From: Meconema thalassinum
Taxonomy: Eukaryota > Arthropoda > Insecta > Orthoptera > Tettigoniidae
Length of the DNA: 64,000 nucleotides
Reading direction: 5' to 3'
Assembly (NCBI GenBank): GCA_946902985.2
Contig: OX336393.1
Location: forward strand, 132,336,533-132,400,532
Position numbers and translations under genes: made by a program. Below the pieces are notes generated by a model. It did not search any database. It was not told where the DNA came from and saw only the letters and a program-made list of their open reading frames with translations. Of this stretch, positions 32,606-44,910 are shown one piece after another. The stretch's first letter is position 1. Each line of letters begins with the position of its first letter.

Positions 32606-35600
32606 TTATTCATCAAATGGTTCTCTTCTGTAATATGGTTTTAAGTTGGCGCTATTAAAAACAGATTTAGCACCAGTGCTCACTTCTTCAAGTCTGTAAG
32701 CATTGTTACCCAGATTCTCATTGACACGGAACGGGCCAATAAATTTTGGACAGAATTTTGCAAAAACTTTGTTTTTGGGATCAGATATCGGTGGTCTGCG
32801 AACCAGCACTATCTCTTGTTCTTGTAATTCCCGGTGAAAATTCTTTCCTCTGTACCTTCTTAGTCTTCGGTCCGCTTGGTTCCTCATGTGCTCTCTCGTT
32901 CGCTGAATTCGCAACTCATGCGCTAATAGTGGATCCCTTGGACATGGAATAATCTTGTCCCAAGACCTCTCCGGCAACCTGTTGTGGTGTACAATTAGTG
33001 GGTCTTGACCCGTCGACTCGTGCTTAGTGGTGTTCATGCACATCTCAATATCTCCTACTTTGTCAACCCATTTATTATGATCGTTAGGAATCATTACTCT
33101 GTAGTATTTGGCAACACAGAGAATCGTTCTCTCGCTCGGATTCCCACAAGGATGACGAATGCTCGAAAATATATGTTTTATTCCTAGGCTCTCTAGACCT
33201 TGCCTAAAAACATTGCTCGTGAAATAAGTACCATGGTCTGATAAAATGGATTCCAGCTTCCCAAGCATCGGAATAACTTTGTTCTGAATTCTACTGAGGA
33301 CTTGTTTTGATGTCGTCTTCTGGATTGGACATAACACTACCATCTTTGAAAATACATCGACACACACCAGTAGGTGTCGGCATCCACGCTTTCCTTTGAC
33401 CAGAGGGCCAAAACAGTCGATAGCGAGCATCTCGCGTGGTTTTTGAGGTAATAGTGGTCTTGGAGGTTGTTTCATAATGAAGTTGTTCGGTTTAGTGCGC
33501 TGGCATGCGTCACAAGTTCTTATTACTTCCACAATGGTAAATCGCATCTTAGGCCAAGTAAAAGTCTCCCCTATCGTAGCTTCAGTCTTATCCGTGCCGA
33601 TATGTGCTAGGCTTTCTTGGACATGCCACGTCAATCCTCTCTGTAGTGATGCTGGAACTAGGATTCGCAGTTTGGTATGATGCTCATCCACGTACTTATG
33701 CAACAGGTTATTTAAGTAGTGAAATCTCGCTTCTTTAGCACGGGCTTCTCGGTATTCAGGTGAATCTGGTTGTAATTCCTTCCTGTAGAACTTGATCATC
33801 ATCATCATCCATGGGTCTGCTTCTTGCTCCTTCCGAATTTCCTATAATTTCTCCAAAAATTCACGAGCCTTAGGTGTTAACGTTATATGGTGAACTTCCG
33901 CTGTTACTTCGTTCTCGTCTTCAGGATTCCTGCTCAAAGCATCTGGTATGATATTCATCCTTCCAGGGCAATGCTCGATTGTAATATCAAACTGCTGTAT
34001 GTAGATGGACCAACGCGTAACTCTCTCACTCGCCATCGTCGTCTTGAATAGAAATGTCAGTGCATGGTGGTCGGTTCTGACAATAATGGAATAGCCGAAG
34101 ATCATCTTTCGCCATTGTTGGAGAGAATATAAAATCGCTAGCAGCTCAAGCTCCGTCACAGTGTAATTTCTCTCGTGCTTCCTCAATTTACGACTCGTAA
34201 ATGCCAAATATGATCTGTTCTTGGGTTCTTCAGCGTCCTCTTGGTACAGCATAGCACCGATTCCAATCAATGAAGCATCTGCTTGAATAATAAATCTCTT
34301 CTCAAAGTCCGGATATCCAAGCTTCACACAGTTTTCCAGTAAGTCTTTCGTAGCTCTAAAAGACCTGTCGCACTCCTCATTCCACGACCATCGATTTGCC
34401 TTCATTAACATCTCTTGCATAGGTGCTACTGTTTCTGTGTATCCAGGACAATTTTCTTTGAAGAAGCCTGTCACTCCCAAAAACGCTCTTACATGTTTGA
34501 CTTTAGTTGGTGTGGGAAATTTCTTGATAGCACCAATTTTCGCTGGATTAGGTCTCACGCCCTCAACATCAATTATATGCCCCAAATACAGAATCTCTCT
34601 CTGGCAAAAGTGTGATTTCTTTAGATTAATTTTGAAGTTCATGGTTCTCAAGTTTTCCAGAAGTTTGTTTAAGTTTACCAAGTGTTCCTCCATTGTTTCA
34701 GATGCAATTAATATGTCGTCAACATATCTCGTAGTAAAGCTCTTGACCTCCTCAGTCAGATTCCTATCTAGTGCTCTTATCAGTGCACATCCAGCAGTTT
34801 TCACGCCAAAGGGCATTCGAGACCAGATATAACTTTGGTTATCGAATAAAAATCCCGTCAATAGTTGGGATTTTCTTCAAGTTCAAGATGGTGAAAACTA
34901 TTTGTCAAATCGACACTCGAATAAATCTTCTTCCCACGGAAGCCTTTCAAAACATCTTTGATCCTAGGTGCTTGGTCATGCTCAACTAGCAGTTTACTGT
35001 TCAAAACTCGCGCGTCTAGGCATAACCTAATTGATCCATTTGGCTTGGTCACAGCCAATATTGCGTTCAGATACGGGGTTGCTGCTTTCCTTATCATGCC
35101 AGAATCTAATAAATTACTAATGATGTCCTTCACCTGAGCAAAATGTTTCTCTGGGATCGGGTACAATTTACTTTTAAATGGGGTCCAGTCAGTAACTTGC
35201 ATGGCATATTGGAAATTTAAAACTTTTCCAGGTATGGTGTCAAAAGCTCCTTTATGTAATCTCAAAATTTCTTCCAGTTTTCTTCTATCAGGTTCCCCTA
35301 CTATAGCCTCCTTAAGCCGCTCCTGAAGTAGAATTTCAAATTTGGTTCCGCTAATTTCTTCTTCCGCCAAATGTACCCAAAGTTCCTGCGAAATATCTTG
35401 GCTGTCAATTTCCACCACTGCTGTCTGGCTTACTCGCTCATCCGTCAAGTTCTTATCTCTGATCACCTCATTAGTGCATTCTTCAATGACCCAAGTATTC
35501 GCCTCTCTCTCTAGTGGACTCTCTTCCATGTTTAAACCCACGTGATTCAACCCCTCAACTTGTTTGAAACTTACAGTGTTGTTATGTAAGTCAATTACAG

Positions 35601-38336
35601 CATGAAAATCACAGATAAAGTTGGCTCCCAAAATGATGTTATAATTCATCTTCGGTATGACAATGAATGTTTGCGAAAATGTGTGGTTCAATATTTCCAG
35701 GTCTAAATATGCTTGCTGTTTACAATTTATGGTCTTGTCAGGAATAACCCCTCTGACTTTCATTAGCGGTACAGGCATAATTGGAACAGTTTGTTTTCTT
35801 CCGATTTCTTTTACCAATACTTCAGTGACTAAGCTCACCTGGCTACCTGTGTCAATTAAACATCTCACCCTCATACCTCCAATATGTGCGTAAATAATTG
35901 GCAATTGTCTGATGACATTTTCTCGGTCTTTCACCACTTCCTCCAGGCAATCATCCGGGAATGCTACCCACTCTTCTATATTAGCCACAATCATCTCTTC
36001 TCGCTCCCTGGCGTCCTCCATTTTCAGGCTATCAGGTTTTAGTTCATTTGAAGTTTTTTTTTTATCCCGGGACCCATTCGTTGTGTTCCGCCGGTTGTCA
36101 TCGCGCCTCTCCTGCTGCCTCAATAAACTTTCTGCCCCCTCTCCTTGATGATTGTCTGGGCTCTGTCTATTTGCCATTGCGCGCCCCCACTTCTCCTTCT
36201 CCGTCTCTTCGGCGTTTAATTGATCTAAGTACTTTTGAGACTCGACATACCGCTCATCCCAATTGTTGCGATAGTCTCCCCTATTGTCTTGGCGATAGTT
36301 CCTCGTGTTGTTCCACCTGCCATCTCCGTTTCTTTGGTAAGGTCTACCCTGCCTTTGGTTTCCCCTCCAATTGGTGTATTCCCGCTGGTACATCCATTGA
36401 GTTTGCTGGTTTTGATTGTTCTGGTTATATCTATCTCGGTGATTTTGAAAATTTCGATGATTTTGGTTGAATTGGTTCCGGCCATCAAAATCTTGCCTTC
36501 TCGGTGTAAACTGCGTTCCTGTGGATTGAGTTTTCGTTTGGTTCCCCTGGCTGTGACTATTTTGATGTCCCTGGACCACTTCTGCCGTGTTGACACATTC
36601 CATATTTCTCCTCCCTGTCTGTGGACTCACCATACATGTCTCGTCTAGGTGTCGGAGTAATTCTTCGGCCTGCACTGCGGTCTTAATATTTCCGGCTACT
36701 AACAGTTGTTGAATGTTCATAGAAAGTTGTTTCCCGATGGTTAGAACCATATTTTGTTCGCTAGGGGGCTCGTCAAAATCGTGGAATTTCACCAGCTGTT
36801 GGCTAAAGAATTCTGAAAATCTGGTCGGATGCGTGCTGTGGTATTTTCGAGTATACAGGTCCATTCTTAATCCCTGCTGTAAAGAAGGACTCCAGAACTT
36901 CTTTAAAAACGCTTCTCTGAATTGAGCCATGTCGGTGAATGTATATTTAAAGCTTAAAAACCAGGTTAAGCTTGGTCCCTCTAAAAATTTCTCCACGAGT
37001 CGCAACTGTTTTTCGGGACTGATATGCTGATCATTAAAATAGTCAGTCAACTGACGTAAAAAGGCTTTGGGAGTGGTTCCTGAATGCTCCCTGAATTTAT
37101 CGGGTTTGAAATCATTACCCCTAATGACTTGAATTACTTGGGCGGGTGCCAAGTTTGGTTGTGGTGTGGAGGTCTCTCCCCTGTACTCTTGGAATGCGTT
37201 GCTCGTTGATTTGGGACTTTGACCTCGGCTGTTATCCTCAGCCAACTTCAAGCCCACCGGACTTCCAATGCTTCCCTGCTTGTCTGCCGTATTTTCAGCC
37301 GAAAATAATGTAGCATTCTCTAATGATCTAATTTCATTTTTAATTATTAAATCTGAGTGTTCTTGTAGTTTAGATTTTACGTTTTCCTCCAACACCTGCA
37401 TTCTCTTTAAAATCGTCAGCCTGTCTTCTTTATTTGCATTTGCCTGCTGTTCCCAATCTCTTCGGATCCTACTCTTCAAACTGCTAATTTTCTCTTCGCT
37501 CCTTTCCTGATTCTTCTCCAGCTGTTCCCCTATTTCTTGTATCTGCTGTTGCGTTTTGCCTAATTGTTCTCCAACCTCTTCTCTTATGACCTGCTGGGTT
37601 TTAATTAATTGGTCTTCCAGATTATCCCGATTTTTAATGAGCTGTTCTCCTACCTCTTCTCTGATAACCTCTTGTGTTTTAACCAATTGTTCTCCGACTT
37701 CTTCTCTTATGACCTGCTGGGTTTTACTTAATTGGTCCTTTAAGTTTTCACGCAAGTGCCTACGTTCTGTTTTGGTCTTGACCTCAAGTTTATCGATTTC
37801 TTTGATTAATTCAAGTACGTTGCTTTCGACTGAATTAATTTGTTGCTGTAACTTATCTTGTGTGCTCTTTATTCCCGCTGTGTTGTTGACACATGCTGCC
37901 TCGATTTTCTTTAGTTTATCGGCCACCATCTCATCAAATTTACGAGTTTATTGTCAAACTTTGACTCCAACTTTTTAATTTCACCTAATTGTTTGACGTT
38001 ATTCTCTGCGACCTCACCTGCCAGTTTCTCTACCTCCCTAACACTTTGATTTATGTCGTTAGTGATCTTCTCTAATTGCTCTGTTTGTGTTACCGCCTGT
38101 TCTGATAATTTGTGATTTAAATCGTGAAATTGTTTATCAGTGTCCAGTTTCTGGACCTGTAATTGGACCGAAATATTACCGCTCATGTCGTGTAACTGTT
38201 TTTCACAATTCTCGCTCTGAATTTTAAACTGTTCTTCCGTTTTCGCGGACATCTGCACTAACTGTTCTTCCGTTTTCGCGGACATTTGGATCGACATCTG
38301 TTCCAACAATCCCTTAATTTCCTCAACACTCGCCAT
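32606..38336 (-). pseudogene. gag-pol: Fused Gag-Pol of element 2, three lesions
   Basis: Starts at ATG 38336 (MASVEEIKGLLEQM). Gag has a long coiled coil with internal repeats (KTQQVIREEVGEQL-type, 37750-37550; SAKTEEQ twice near 38290-38230), a capsid-like domain (about 37130-36640, LTWFLSFKYTFTDMAQF) and an N/Q/R/G-rich tail without a zinc knuckle. Without changing frame it runs into protease (LIDTG, Asp at 35853-35851), RT (SIRLCLDAR; YVDD near 34726-34715), RNase H (QADAS, TELELL, RTDHHAL) and integrase (CDACQRTK zinc Cys pair, AIDCFGP, LSDHGTYF, NPSERTI, FIGPFRV). Lesions: a frame change near 37940, a one-base loss near 34860 in RT, and a TAG at 33844-33842 between RNase H and integrase with the same frame resuming. 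Having Gag and Pol in one frame contrasts with element 1. It is non-functional as it stands. Confidence 0.88.
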
Positions 38337-38880
38337 TGCACAATACACAAATATAACCAGAGAAAAACAGGGTCATGCACCGAGATTTCAGTCATACACA
38401 CGCATACATGTCATACCATTTAAATATTACTGATTCTAATTTAATAAAATTTCAGTAATCAAAATTTACTGAATAAATTACTCTTATTTCCGAACAACAA
38501 AATAACTCCCTAGTGATCTGCTTTTAAATTCCTAACCAACAGAATTTACGAACGACACTTATTAACCAAGCTTAATTAAATGCCAAATATAAGGCAACAC
38601 CTACCTGCTTTGACTGAGTTCAATAATATGTAAATTTTCTAATTTTAATGCCGGGCGCCAGAACAAGTTAATAATAAATACAATATCAAATTCTAACCTT
38701 GTTCAATATCTAACTTTTGGAACTCAGTGATTTTACTAATGCACATGGCGGTACAACATCGCCTCAATTTACTGAATTTACTTTGCCCGCTTGACCTGGC
38801 ATTATTTCTCAACGAAATAAATATGAGATCAGCGAAGCAACAACAACAACAGTCCCACTTGGGAAGCCATTTTTGCTTTA
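38337..38880 (-). other. Leader of element 2 with two primer-site candidates
   Basis: Between the 5' LTR and gag. Eleven bases inside the LTR, minus strand reads TGGCTTCCCAAGTGGGAC (about 38870-38853), a degenerate version of the tRNA-Lys(CUU) primer site used by element 1. A second candidate, TGGCGCCCGGCATTAAAA, lies about 220 bases further in (about 38660-38643), too far from the LTR for a normal site. I favour the first by position. Confidence 0.45.
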
Positions 38881-41848
38881 TGAACCCTTGAAAAGAAGCT
38901 TATGAGACTCAGTTTCGGGGGGTGTAACAGTCCATATCGTAAGTTGTTGTTAAAGCGCTTCATTAACATGCAGGGTAACATATAACAAAATAACATGCAG
39001 GAAAAAGTGAAGCCAGGGTTAAAACAAATGAATTTAATAAACAAATCAGCTATTTACAACAAGAATTAACAAAACAAACTCCCATATGACTCCCACTGAA
39101 TAAATTAAATATGCCAAAACTAGGCCAAATCTCATGAGAGATTAATACTCGGACCAAGTGTCCCAAAGAAAATCAACAAAAGTGACAAATGTATGCGCGT
39201 GTGCTGTTCTACATGCTTCACGATGAGTACAATCGAATGCATGATTCGTCATCATCCAGAATTAACTTTCAGACGACGAATCCACATTGCTTAGAGCTAG
39301 ACAGACGCGGGGAACAACTATACAACACTTAAAACTAAACCGACACTTCCTATACTTAAAATAAACAACACAACAATTTCCGCATGAAATTGGAATCAAA
39401 ACTGCGGTAGCAAAACATTACTGCCTAAAATTAGGACTTCTCACACAAATCAAGACAAGTAAGTTAACACGTGACCAATATAAGAAATACACATATGACC
39501 GCCGTCAATTTTACAAGTACACTACCACTACACCACACGGGTGTCACATACTAAATTACATGAATTGAGTCATAAACAAATCACTAGGCTCATGGCCAAC
39601 ATTTACAATATTAACACAAAATTCTATCCATACAACATGCAATAATCCTTCACACACATGGCGAACTCCCCAATTAATTATGGTTCAAAATAACCATCAC
39701 AAAGAACAGGTTTGCTACTTGAAAGCTTAAAGGGGGCCAGTCGGGACATAGGACTGCCTAACAAAAATAAGTCACCAGGCTAGAAGGGCGATTCGTGGAA
39801 ATCTGCATATCTGTCAACCCACGTGTCACAATAACCTCGACCTCCAAAGGACGGGATCGAATCTCGAAGAAGCGTGCCCCAAAGCACAATAATACGTGTG
39901 TGTGTGTCAGAACAAAATATCCCGGCATTTCCCCTAGGAAATCCAAGAATCAGCAGTATGGACAAGGAACAGCGGTCTCCCTAGAGCACCCTGCCTTTCC
40001 ATCAAAAAAATACAACAACAACAAAATATGAGGGCGGTAGGACCTCTACCCCTCTTCACGTAGAATCAACACACACCTGACACTATAACACACACAGAAT
40101 CACACGTATGGGTTTGACAGACCCTGAAATAAAATGACATAAATATTTTCCACTCGCTGGCGCCTCCGTTCTACGCCGTGACTAATTAACCTGAAAAGGA
40201 CTAAAAAAAATCTAAAAATTTAGAACTAAGGTGTTCTACAGTTACATCTTAAATTGTTGCACTCGGCAACCCTAATATGAATAATAACCTGTTCAGCATA
40301 CATCTTACAGTAATTACCTCCCTTTCCTATCAAAAATATGAACTTTAATAAAGCACCACTTATCGAATATAACGGCATCCGCATTTGCATGGATAAAAAT
40401 CACGTACACGCGCCGTGTACATTAAATATGACTCCAAAGAAAAATAAATAGGCAACAAACACTTTGGCCACGTGCCAACGTACATTTAAAACAATTAGTG
40501 TCGGTACAAGGAAAACACTCTAAAACAAGAAAAAGAAAAATGAACTATTTACAAAGTTCCCCCGCCAATCTAACTACATAATTGAATAATCAATTGTTGT
40601 ACATCACCGTCTCAGCTTGTAGAACATATGACCTCCATCTCAGCCCATTTCCCTATGGGAAAATTAGCACTCCATCGTTGTCTTCATAGAAGCGTCGGAC
40701 ATCACTCCGGCTCCTGACCACACGTTGGACATCTTCGCCCACAAATAGTCCTATGCGATTAATCACGATGACTTTCCCTAATTCTCGCTCACACACGCAC
40801 GATACACACATGAAAAATACAATAAAAGTTTACAAGAAATATACACTTCGAGTCCATCGTCACTGGCTCGACAATACAAGTTTTAGAGTCTGACTGACTC
40901 ACAGTCGCTATCTCGCTCGGTAATCTCTACTGCTCTGCTTGACCTTCGCTCGGGTGAGCGCTAATTAGAATGTTACTCAAGTCTTGCCCCCAAAGAGCTG
41001 AAATAGTTGTCTTTAAGATAATATTCAAGTTTCAGATCACCACGCAAACTGGCGTGAAATTAGCTCACTGAGCTCACAAATTATTTGACTTCAAATAATA
41101 TATTAGAGCTTTAAAAATCGCTACACAAACTGACGTGAAGTTAGCTCATCAGAGCTCACAAATAAAATGACTTCGAATAATATTAGAGCGTTAAAATCAC
41201 TACGCAAACTGGCGTGAAGTTAGCCCATCAGAACTCCAAAACGAATGACTTCGAATAATATTAGAGCGTTAAAATCACTACACAAACTGGCGTGAAGTTA
41301 GCCCATCAGAGCTCCAAAACGAATGACATCGAACAGCGTCTCGTCGGTCAATTTATTAGAAACTGACAGGGGGATGAGGAGTGGGGTAAATTAAGAAAAA
41401 TTTTCCAGAGTTTTCATCTCACACACACGGGACTAGTGTCACTCGTCATCAATTAATTCAAACGTCTCAGTGCACTCGTGCGGAGATAATTCCGATCGGC
41501 GGTTCTTTAGATAATCAATTCCGCGCGCCTTTTACCACTGACGCCATCCACCGCGTGATCTTGGCTTGGTCTCTCCTGATTGGGTGATTCAATCGTAGGT
41601 CGGTTGCAAGTAACTCATGACCATCCCTTTATGATTCCAATTCTGGTGCAAGTTGTTACACAATTTGGCCTTGAACTCAGCTTACCCGGCCATTTTCAAG
41701 AATAGCTTCCAAGCGCTACTTCTGTGGCAATCATTGCGACACGCTAACTTTCCTTTATCCTCGTCAACTTCCACAAGTACTCCCTGGGCTGCAGTAATAA
41801 TAATAATAAATTATGAATACTTATTTATCGTAGATCAATAAGGGTTCA
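38881..41848 (-). repeat. 5' LTR of element 2
   Basis: 2968 bp, partner of 29302-32265 with the same TGAACCC/GGGTTCA ends. Differences from the partner include a 5-base gain near 38970, a 4-base loss near 39465 and several dozen substitutions. The four-unit tandem array is at 41043-41332. Transcription of the element would start within this copy and run leftward. Confidence 0.92.
41043..41332 (-). repeat. Four tandem units of about 79 bp in the 5' LTR
   Basis: Same array as 31461-31750 in the partner LTR, so it predates the insertion. Confidence 0.85.
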
Positions 41849-42331
41849 CTAGTTTAAAGAGAGATTAAGTATTATGGTCACGAGGCGCTGCCACAATAGT
41901 GTGATCGTGTGCTCAGTGATACGTGGGATTAATTTCACAATAAGGAAGGAACCTCCAGTGAAATTAGAAAGTTCTAGGGAGATATACCTATATCAGAACA
42001 CCTTGATGCGTGTGATGTGACATCTCAGATACATAGTGCTCACACAGTAATTATGTCTATTTTTCCAACATAGAGAAATTTGAGAGGCGGAAATATCCGT
42101 GGAACACTATTCTATGTGAAAAACATTGGACTGGTTGCAAAGTGCAATCCATAGTGACAACAAACTTTGGCGCAAAGAGCGTAAAGAAAAATTATGAGTG
42201 TATATATATGTAATTTAGGGTGATTTCATTTATGTAATATGTATTTTGGATGGGATTTTGTTGACGTGTCTGGGATAATCGGATAATGGACCGTCGTCAC
42301 GGTAAATCATCCGATGATCCGAGGCGAATAT
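41849..42331. other. Right end of the 20-kb inserted block, unassigned
   Basis: 483 bp between element 2 and the right copy of the 132-bp duplication. It contains ACTTTGGCGCAAAGAGCG (about 42163), reminiscent of an LTR/PBS border but not matching element 1. It may be the remaining part of element 1's 3' region or another element's LTR. I see no copy elsewhere in the window. Confidence 0.35.
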
Positions 42332-42463
42332 TTATTGAATATCACAAAGTCTGGCATGTTCTACAAAATTATCAGTTATTATAATTATTATAATAGAAAC
42401 CCAGAAGATCTTGACTTCGCCATCGGTCAGAACCTGATCTGGTCTGCATTTATACAGTAACTA
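42332..42463 (+). repeat. 132-bp direct duplication, right copy
   Basis: Repeats 21828-21959 with one substitution and no indel. On minus it encodes the LINE segment YKCRPDQVLTDGEVKIFW again. Its last nine bases are the first nine of the adjacent family G element, so it duplicates a pre-existing LINE/G junction. Confidence 0.93.
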
Positions 42464-44599
42464 CAGTAGCAGTAGTGCCCGGCTTCGCTCGGTGGATTTA
42501 TTTGTTTTATGGATGATAATGAATACTACTACAGAAGTGGCACATGATACTTAAACTAACAGAAAAAAATATTTTAAAAATATAACATTTTGTGGTGGTG
42601 GTGGTGGTAGTGGGGGTGATAAGTAGTACAGTATAATGGACGTAACATTCAGGTCATTTTCCCGTAATGATAATAATGATATAAATGAATAGAGAAACGG
42701 CTATTTTTTAACTACAGCACTAACACATGTTATTTGCAAACAAATTTTAAAAAAATGATTAGAAAGTGGAATAAGTGAAATAAAAGACAATGCCTAGGAC
42801 CTATATCTCATTGGCTGTTAGAAATGTAGAGACCAATAGTGTCGTCTTTTGTCGCATAGAGCGGTAGAAAAATAATCAGAACACTTTGGAACACTTCGGC
42901 TGTCCCGAGCTACTGAGTAGCAATAGTATCATTTATCGCCACATAGCGCTCAACGATAAGGTTCGGAATAATTGAAGGTAAATTTTAAAGCACCAACACT
43001 TATTGCAGCTGGTAAGCTCAATGTACTGCACCAACACCATTGCACTTATACCGAGGCATAATATTTTCATGATGATAACTGTTTTAAGGTGCCTAAGAGA
43101 TCTTTTTGCACAAATCGCTCCCCGTGACTGCAATTTATAAACAGCGCAAGACGCAACTATTTTCGCAATTCTGCACCGGAATGCTGGTAGGGGAGACGTG
43201 ATGCAGCCCGAACTGCCCGTCAACAATAGACTTATTAAAATACTCTTACAGTTGCACTACTACGGACATGAATGGTTCTAGGGCCTTAATACGTGGTTTT
43301 CAAGTTTATTTTGTCTGTTATTCTAAATGAAGGGAATGGAGAGCGTTGTCCAAAATATCTAGTGGACAGTGTTACCAGCAGGGTTTCAAAGTATATGTAA
43401 AATTTGGTTCAATTAGGAGAAACAGTGTAGATTTGTAATAAAGGGCCTAAATGCAGGGAATGGAGTGGTCTGTCCTAAATTTAAAGTGGACAATGTCACC
43501 CGAAGGGTTCCGAAGGGTAAGCATACAAAATGTGGTTCAGATCGGTGAAACGGTGTATATTTATGCCAAACGGTGTATAATTATGCCAAAGGGCCTAAAT
43601 ACAGGGAATGGAGTGGTCTGTCCAAAATTGCATGCAGAGTGTTACTGGAAGAGTTCCAAAGAGTAAGTGTACATACTTAGGTTCAGATCGGTGAAATGGT
43701 GTAGATTTGAGCCAAAGGGCCTAAATGCAGGGAATGGAGTGGTCTGTCCAATATTTCAAGCAGACAGTGTTACTCTCTGGGTTCCAAAGGGTAAGTATGC
43801 AAATGTTGGTTTAGATTGGTGAAAAGGTGTAGATTTGTGACAAAGGGCCTAAATGCAGGGGATGGACTGGTCTGTCATAAATTTCATGTAAGCAGTGTTA
43901 CTCGCAGGGTTCCAAAGGGCAAGTATACAAATTTTGGTTCAGATCGGTGAAACGGTGTAGATTTGTGCCAAAGGGCCTAAATGCAAGGAATAGAGTGGTC
44001 TGTCCGAAATTTCATGCAGACTGTGTTACTCGCAGGGTTCCAAAGGGTATGTATACAAATTTTGGTTCAGATCGGTGAAGCGGTGTAGATTTGTGCCAAA
44101 GGACCTAAATACAGGGAATGGAGGGGTATGTTCGAAATTGCATGTAAACAGTGTTACTTGCAGGGTTCCATACTGGCAAGTATACAAATTTTGGTTCAGA
44201 TCGGTGAAAAGGTGTAGATTTGTGCCAAAGGGCCTAAATGCAGGGAATGGACTGGTCTGTCATCAATTCCATGCGTTATCATCAGGGTTCCAAAGGGTAA
44301 GTATACACTTTTGATTCAGATCGGTGAAACGGTGTATGTATCACTAACCATAACGCCAGCTCATACGGATAGGGCATTTCGGGAGCGCTTGTTCTACCGA
44401 CTTACTGAACAAAAATCAATCTTTTAGGTTATCTGAGAGGTGTAGCCTAATACTACATAGCCTAAGCTATTCCTCTTGAATCTGGCTATCATATACAAAA
44501 ATAATTTTTCGAATCGGACTGGTAGTTCCAGAGATTAGTGCGTTTAAACACATAAACACACAAACACACAAACTCTTCAGCTTTATTACGATATAATAG
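42455..44599 (+). mobile_element. Family G non-autonomous element, copy c, complete
   Basis: Starts CAGTAACTACAGTAGCAGTA, with GTGCCCGGCTTCGCTCGG soon after. It ends CACACAAACACACAAACTC ... ATATAATAG. It is flanked by TATA at 42451-42454 and 44600-44603, and splits a LINE reading on minus (44604-44880 before, 42450-42332 after). It contains a 128-bp tandem array (43309-44340). No protein is encoded. The CCCGGCTTCGC-type start and the ATAGTATAG-type end are shared with other G copies here. Confidence 0.72.
43309..44340 (+). repeat. About 7.5 tandem units of 128 bp inside G-c
   Basis: AAGGGCCTAAATGCAGGGAA-type unit starts at 43441, 43589, 43715, 43843, 43971, 44099 and 44228, mostly 125-129 bp apart. 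One 148-bp unit (43441-43588) has an internal CGGTGTATAATTATGCCAAA duplication. Each unit carries TTTTGGTTCAGATCGGTGAA and GTTACTCGCAGGGTTCC. Confidence 0.85.
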
Positions 44600-44603
44600 T
44601 ATA

Positions 44604-44879
44604 GATATGGGACTTCCTTCTCAAAATCAACGTGTCGCTTTGCAATGGCTTGGTGGACTACTTTTGCTACGTTGGTATGTCGCTCCAAGTATTATTTCGG
44701 AGCAAGCGTGATGTGCTGGATGGAATCAATAGATCTGTTTCACCCATGGCATTTGTCAGATTTATCCTTACCGAGAATGTGGTGTCATTTATTCTTAGTG
44801 CATACAACTTGGTCTTGAGGCACAAAAAGAAATCCTTCTGGCTCTCCGAATAAGCCCGTTCGAATGGCCATTCTGTTGA

Positions 44880-44880
<1 letters not shown>
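44604..44880 (-). pseudogene. LINE ORF2 fragment, upstream continuation of 21545-21959
   Basis: On minus: DKCHG, IDSIQHITLA, then YLERHTNVAKVVHQAIAKRH and VDFEKEVPY. C..C....ETI.HI..GC....Y..RHN.VA.IVHQ.LA is the LINE block lying immediately before the RPD segment found at 42450 and 21950. The family G element (42455-44599) separates the two. Frameshifts and stops are present. Confidence 0.75.

Positions 44881-44910
<30 letters not shown>

Larger units (their letters stand above)
29302..41848 (-). mobile_element. Element 2: Ty3/gypsy-type LTR retrotransposon with 2.96-kb LTRs
   Basis: 12.5 kb, transcribed on minus. Two direct repeats (29302-32265 and 38881-41848) flank a fused gag-pol frame. 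Both start TGAACCC and end GGGTTCA on plus. The flanks CTAC (left) and CTAG (right) may be an imperfect 4-bp target duplication. The LTRs differ at about 60 sites, mostly in the outer two thirds, so this is an ageing insertion. It has one gag frameshift, one RT frameshift and one stop between RNase H and integrase. No env. It sits next to, and may have inserted into, the 3' end of element 1. Confidence 0.88.

Noticed and set aside
33842..33844. TAG between RNase H and integrase of element 2 as programmed readthrough
   Set aside because: The frame does resume, but there is no readthrough context I can recognise and the copy has other lesions; a simple nonsense mutation is more likely.
36048..36470. 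Plus-strand 130-140 aa ORFs across 34.4-38.0 kb
   Set aside because: All are antisense to element 2 gag-pol and show no independent domain or start context.
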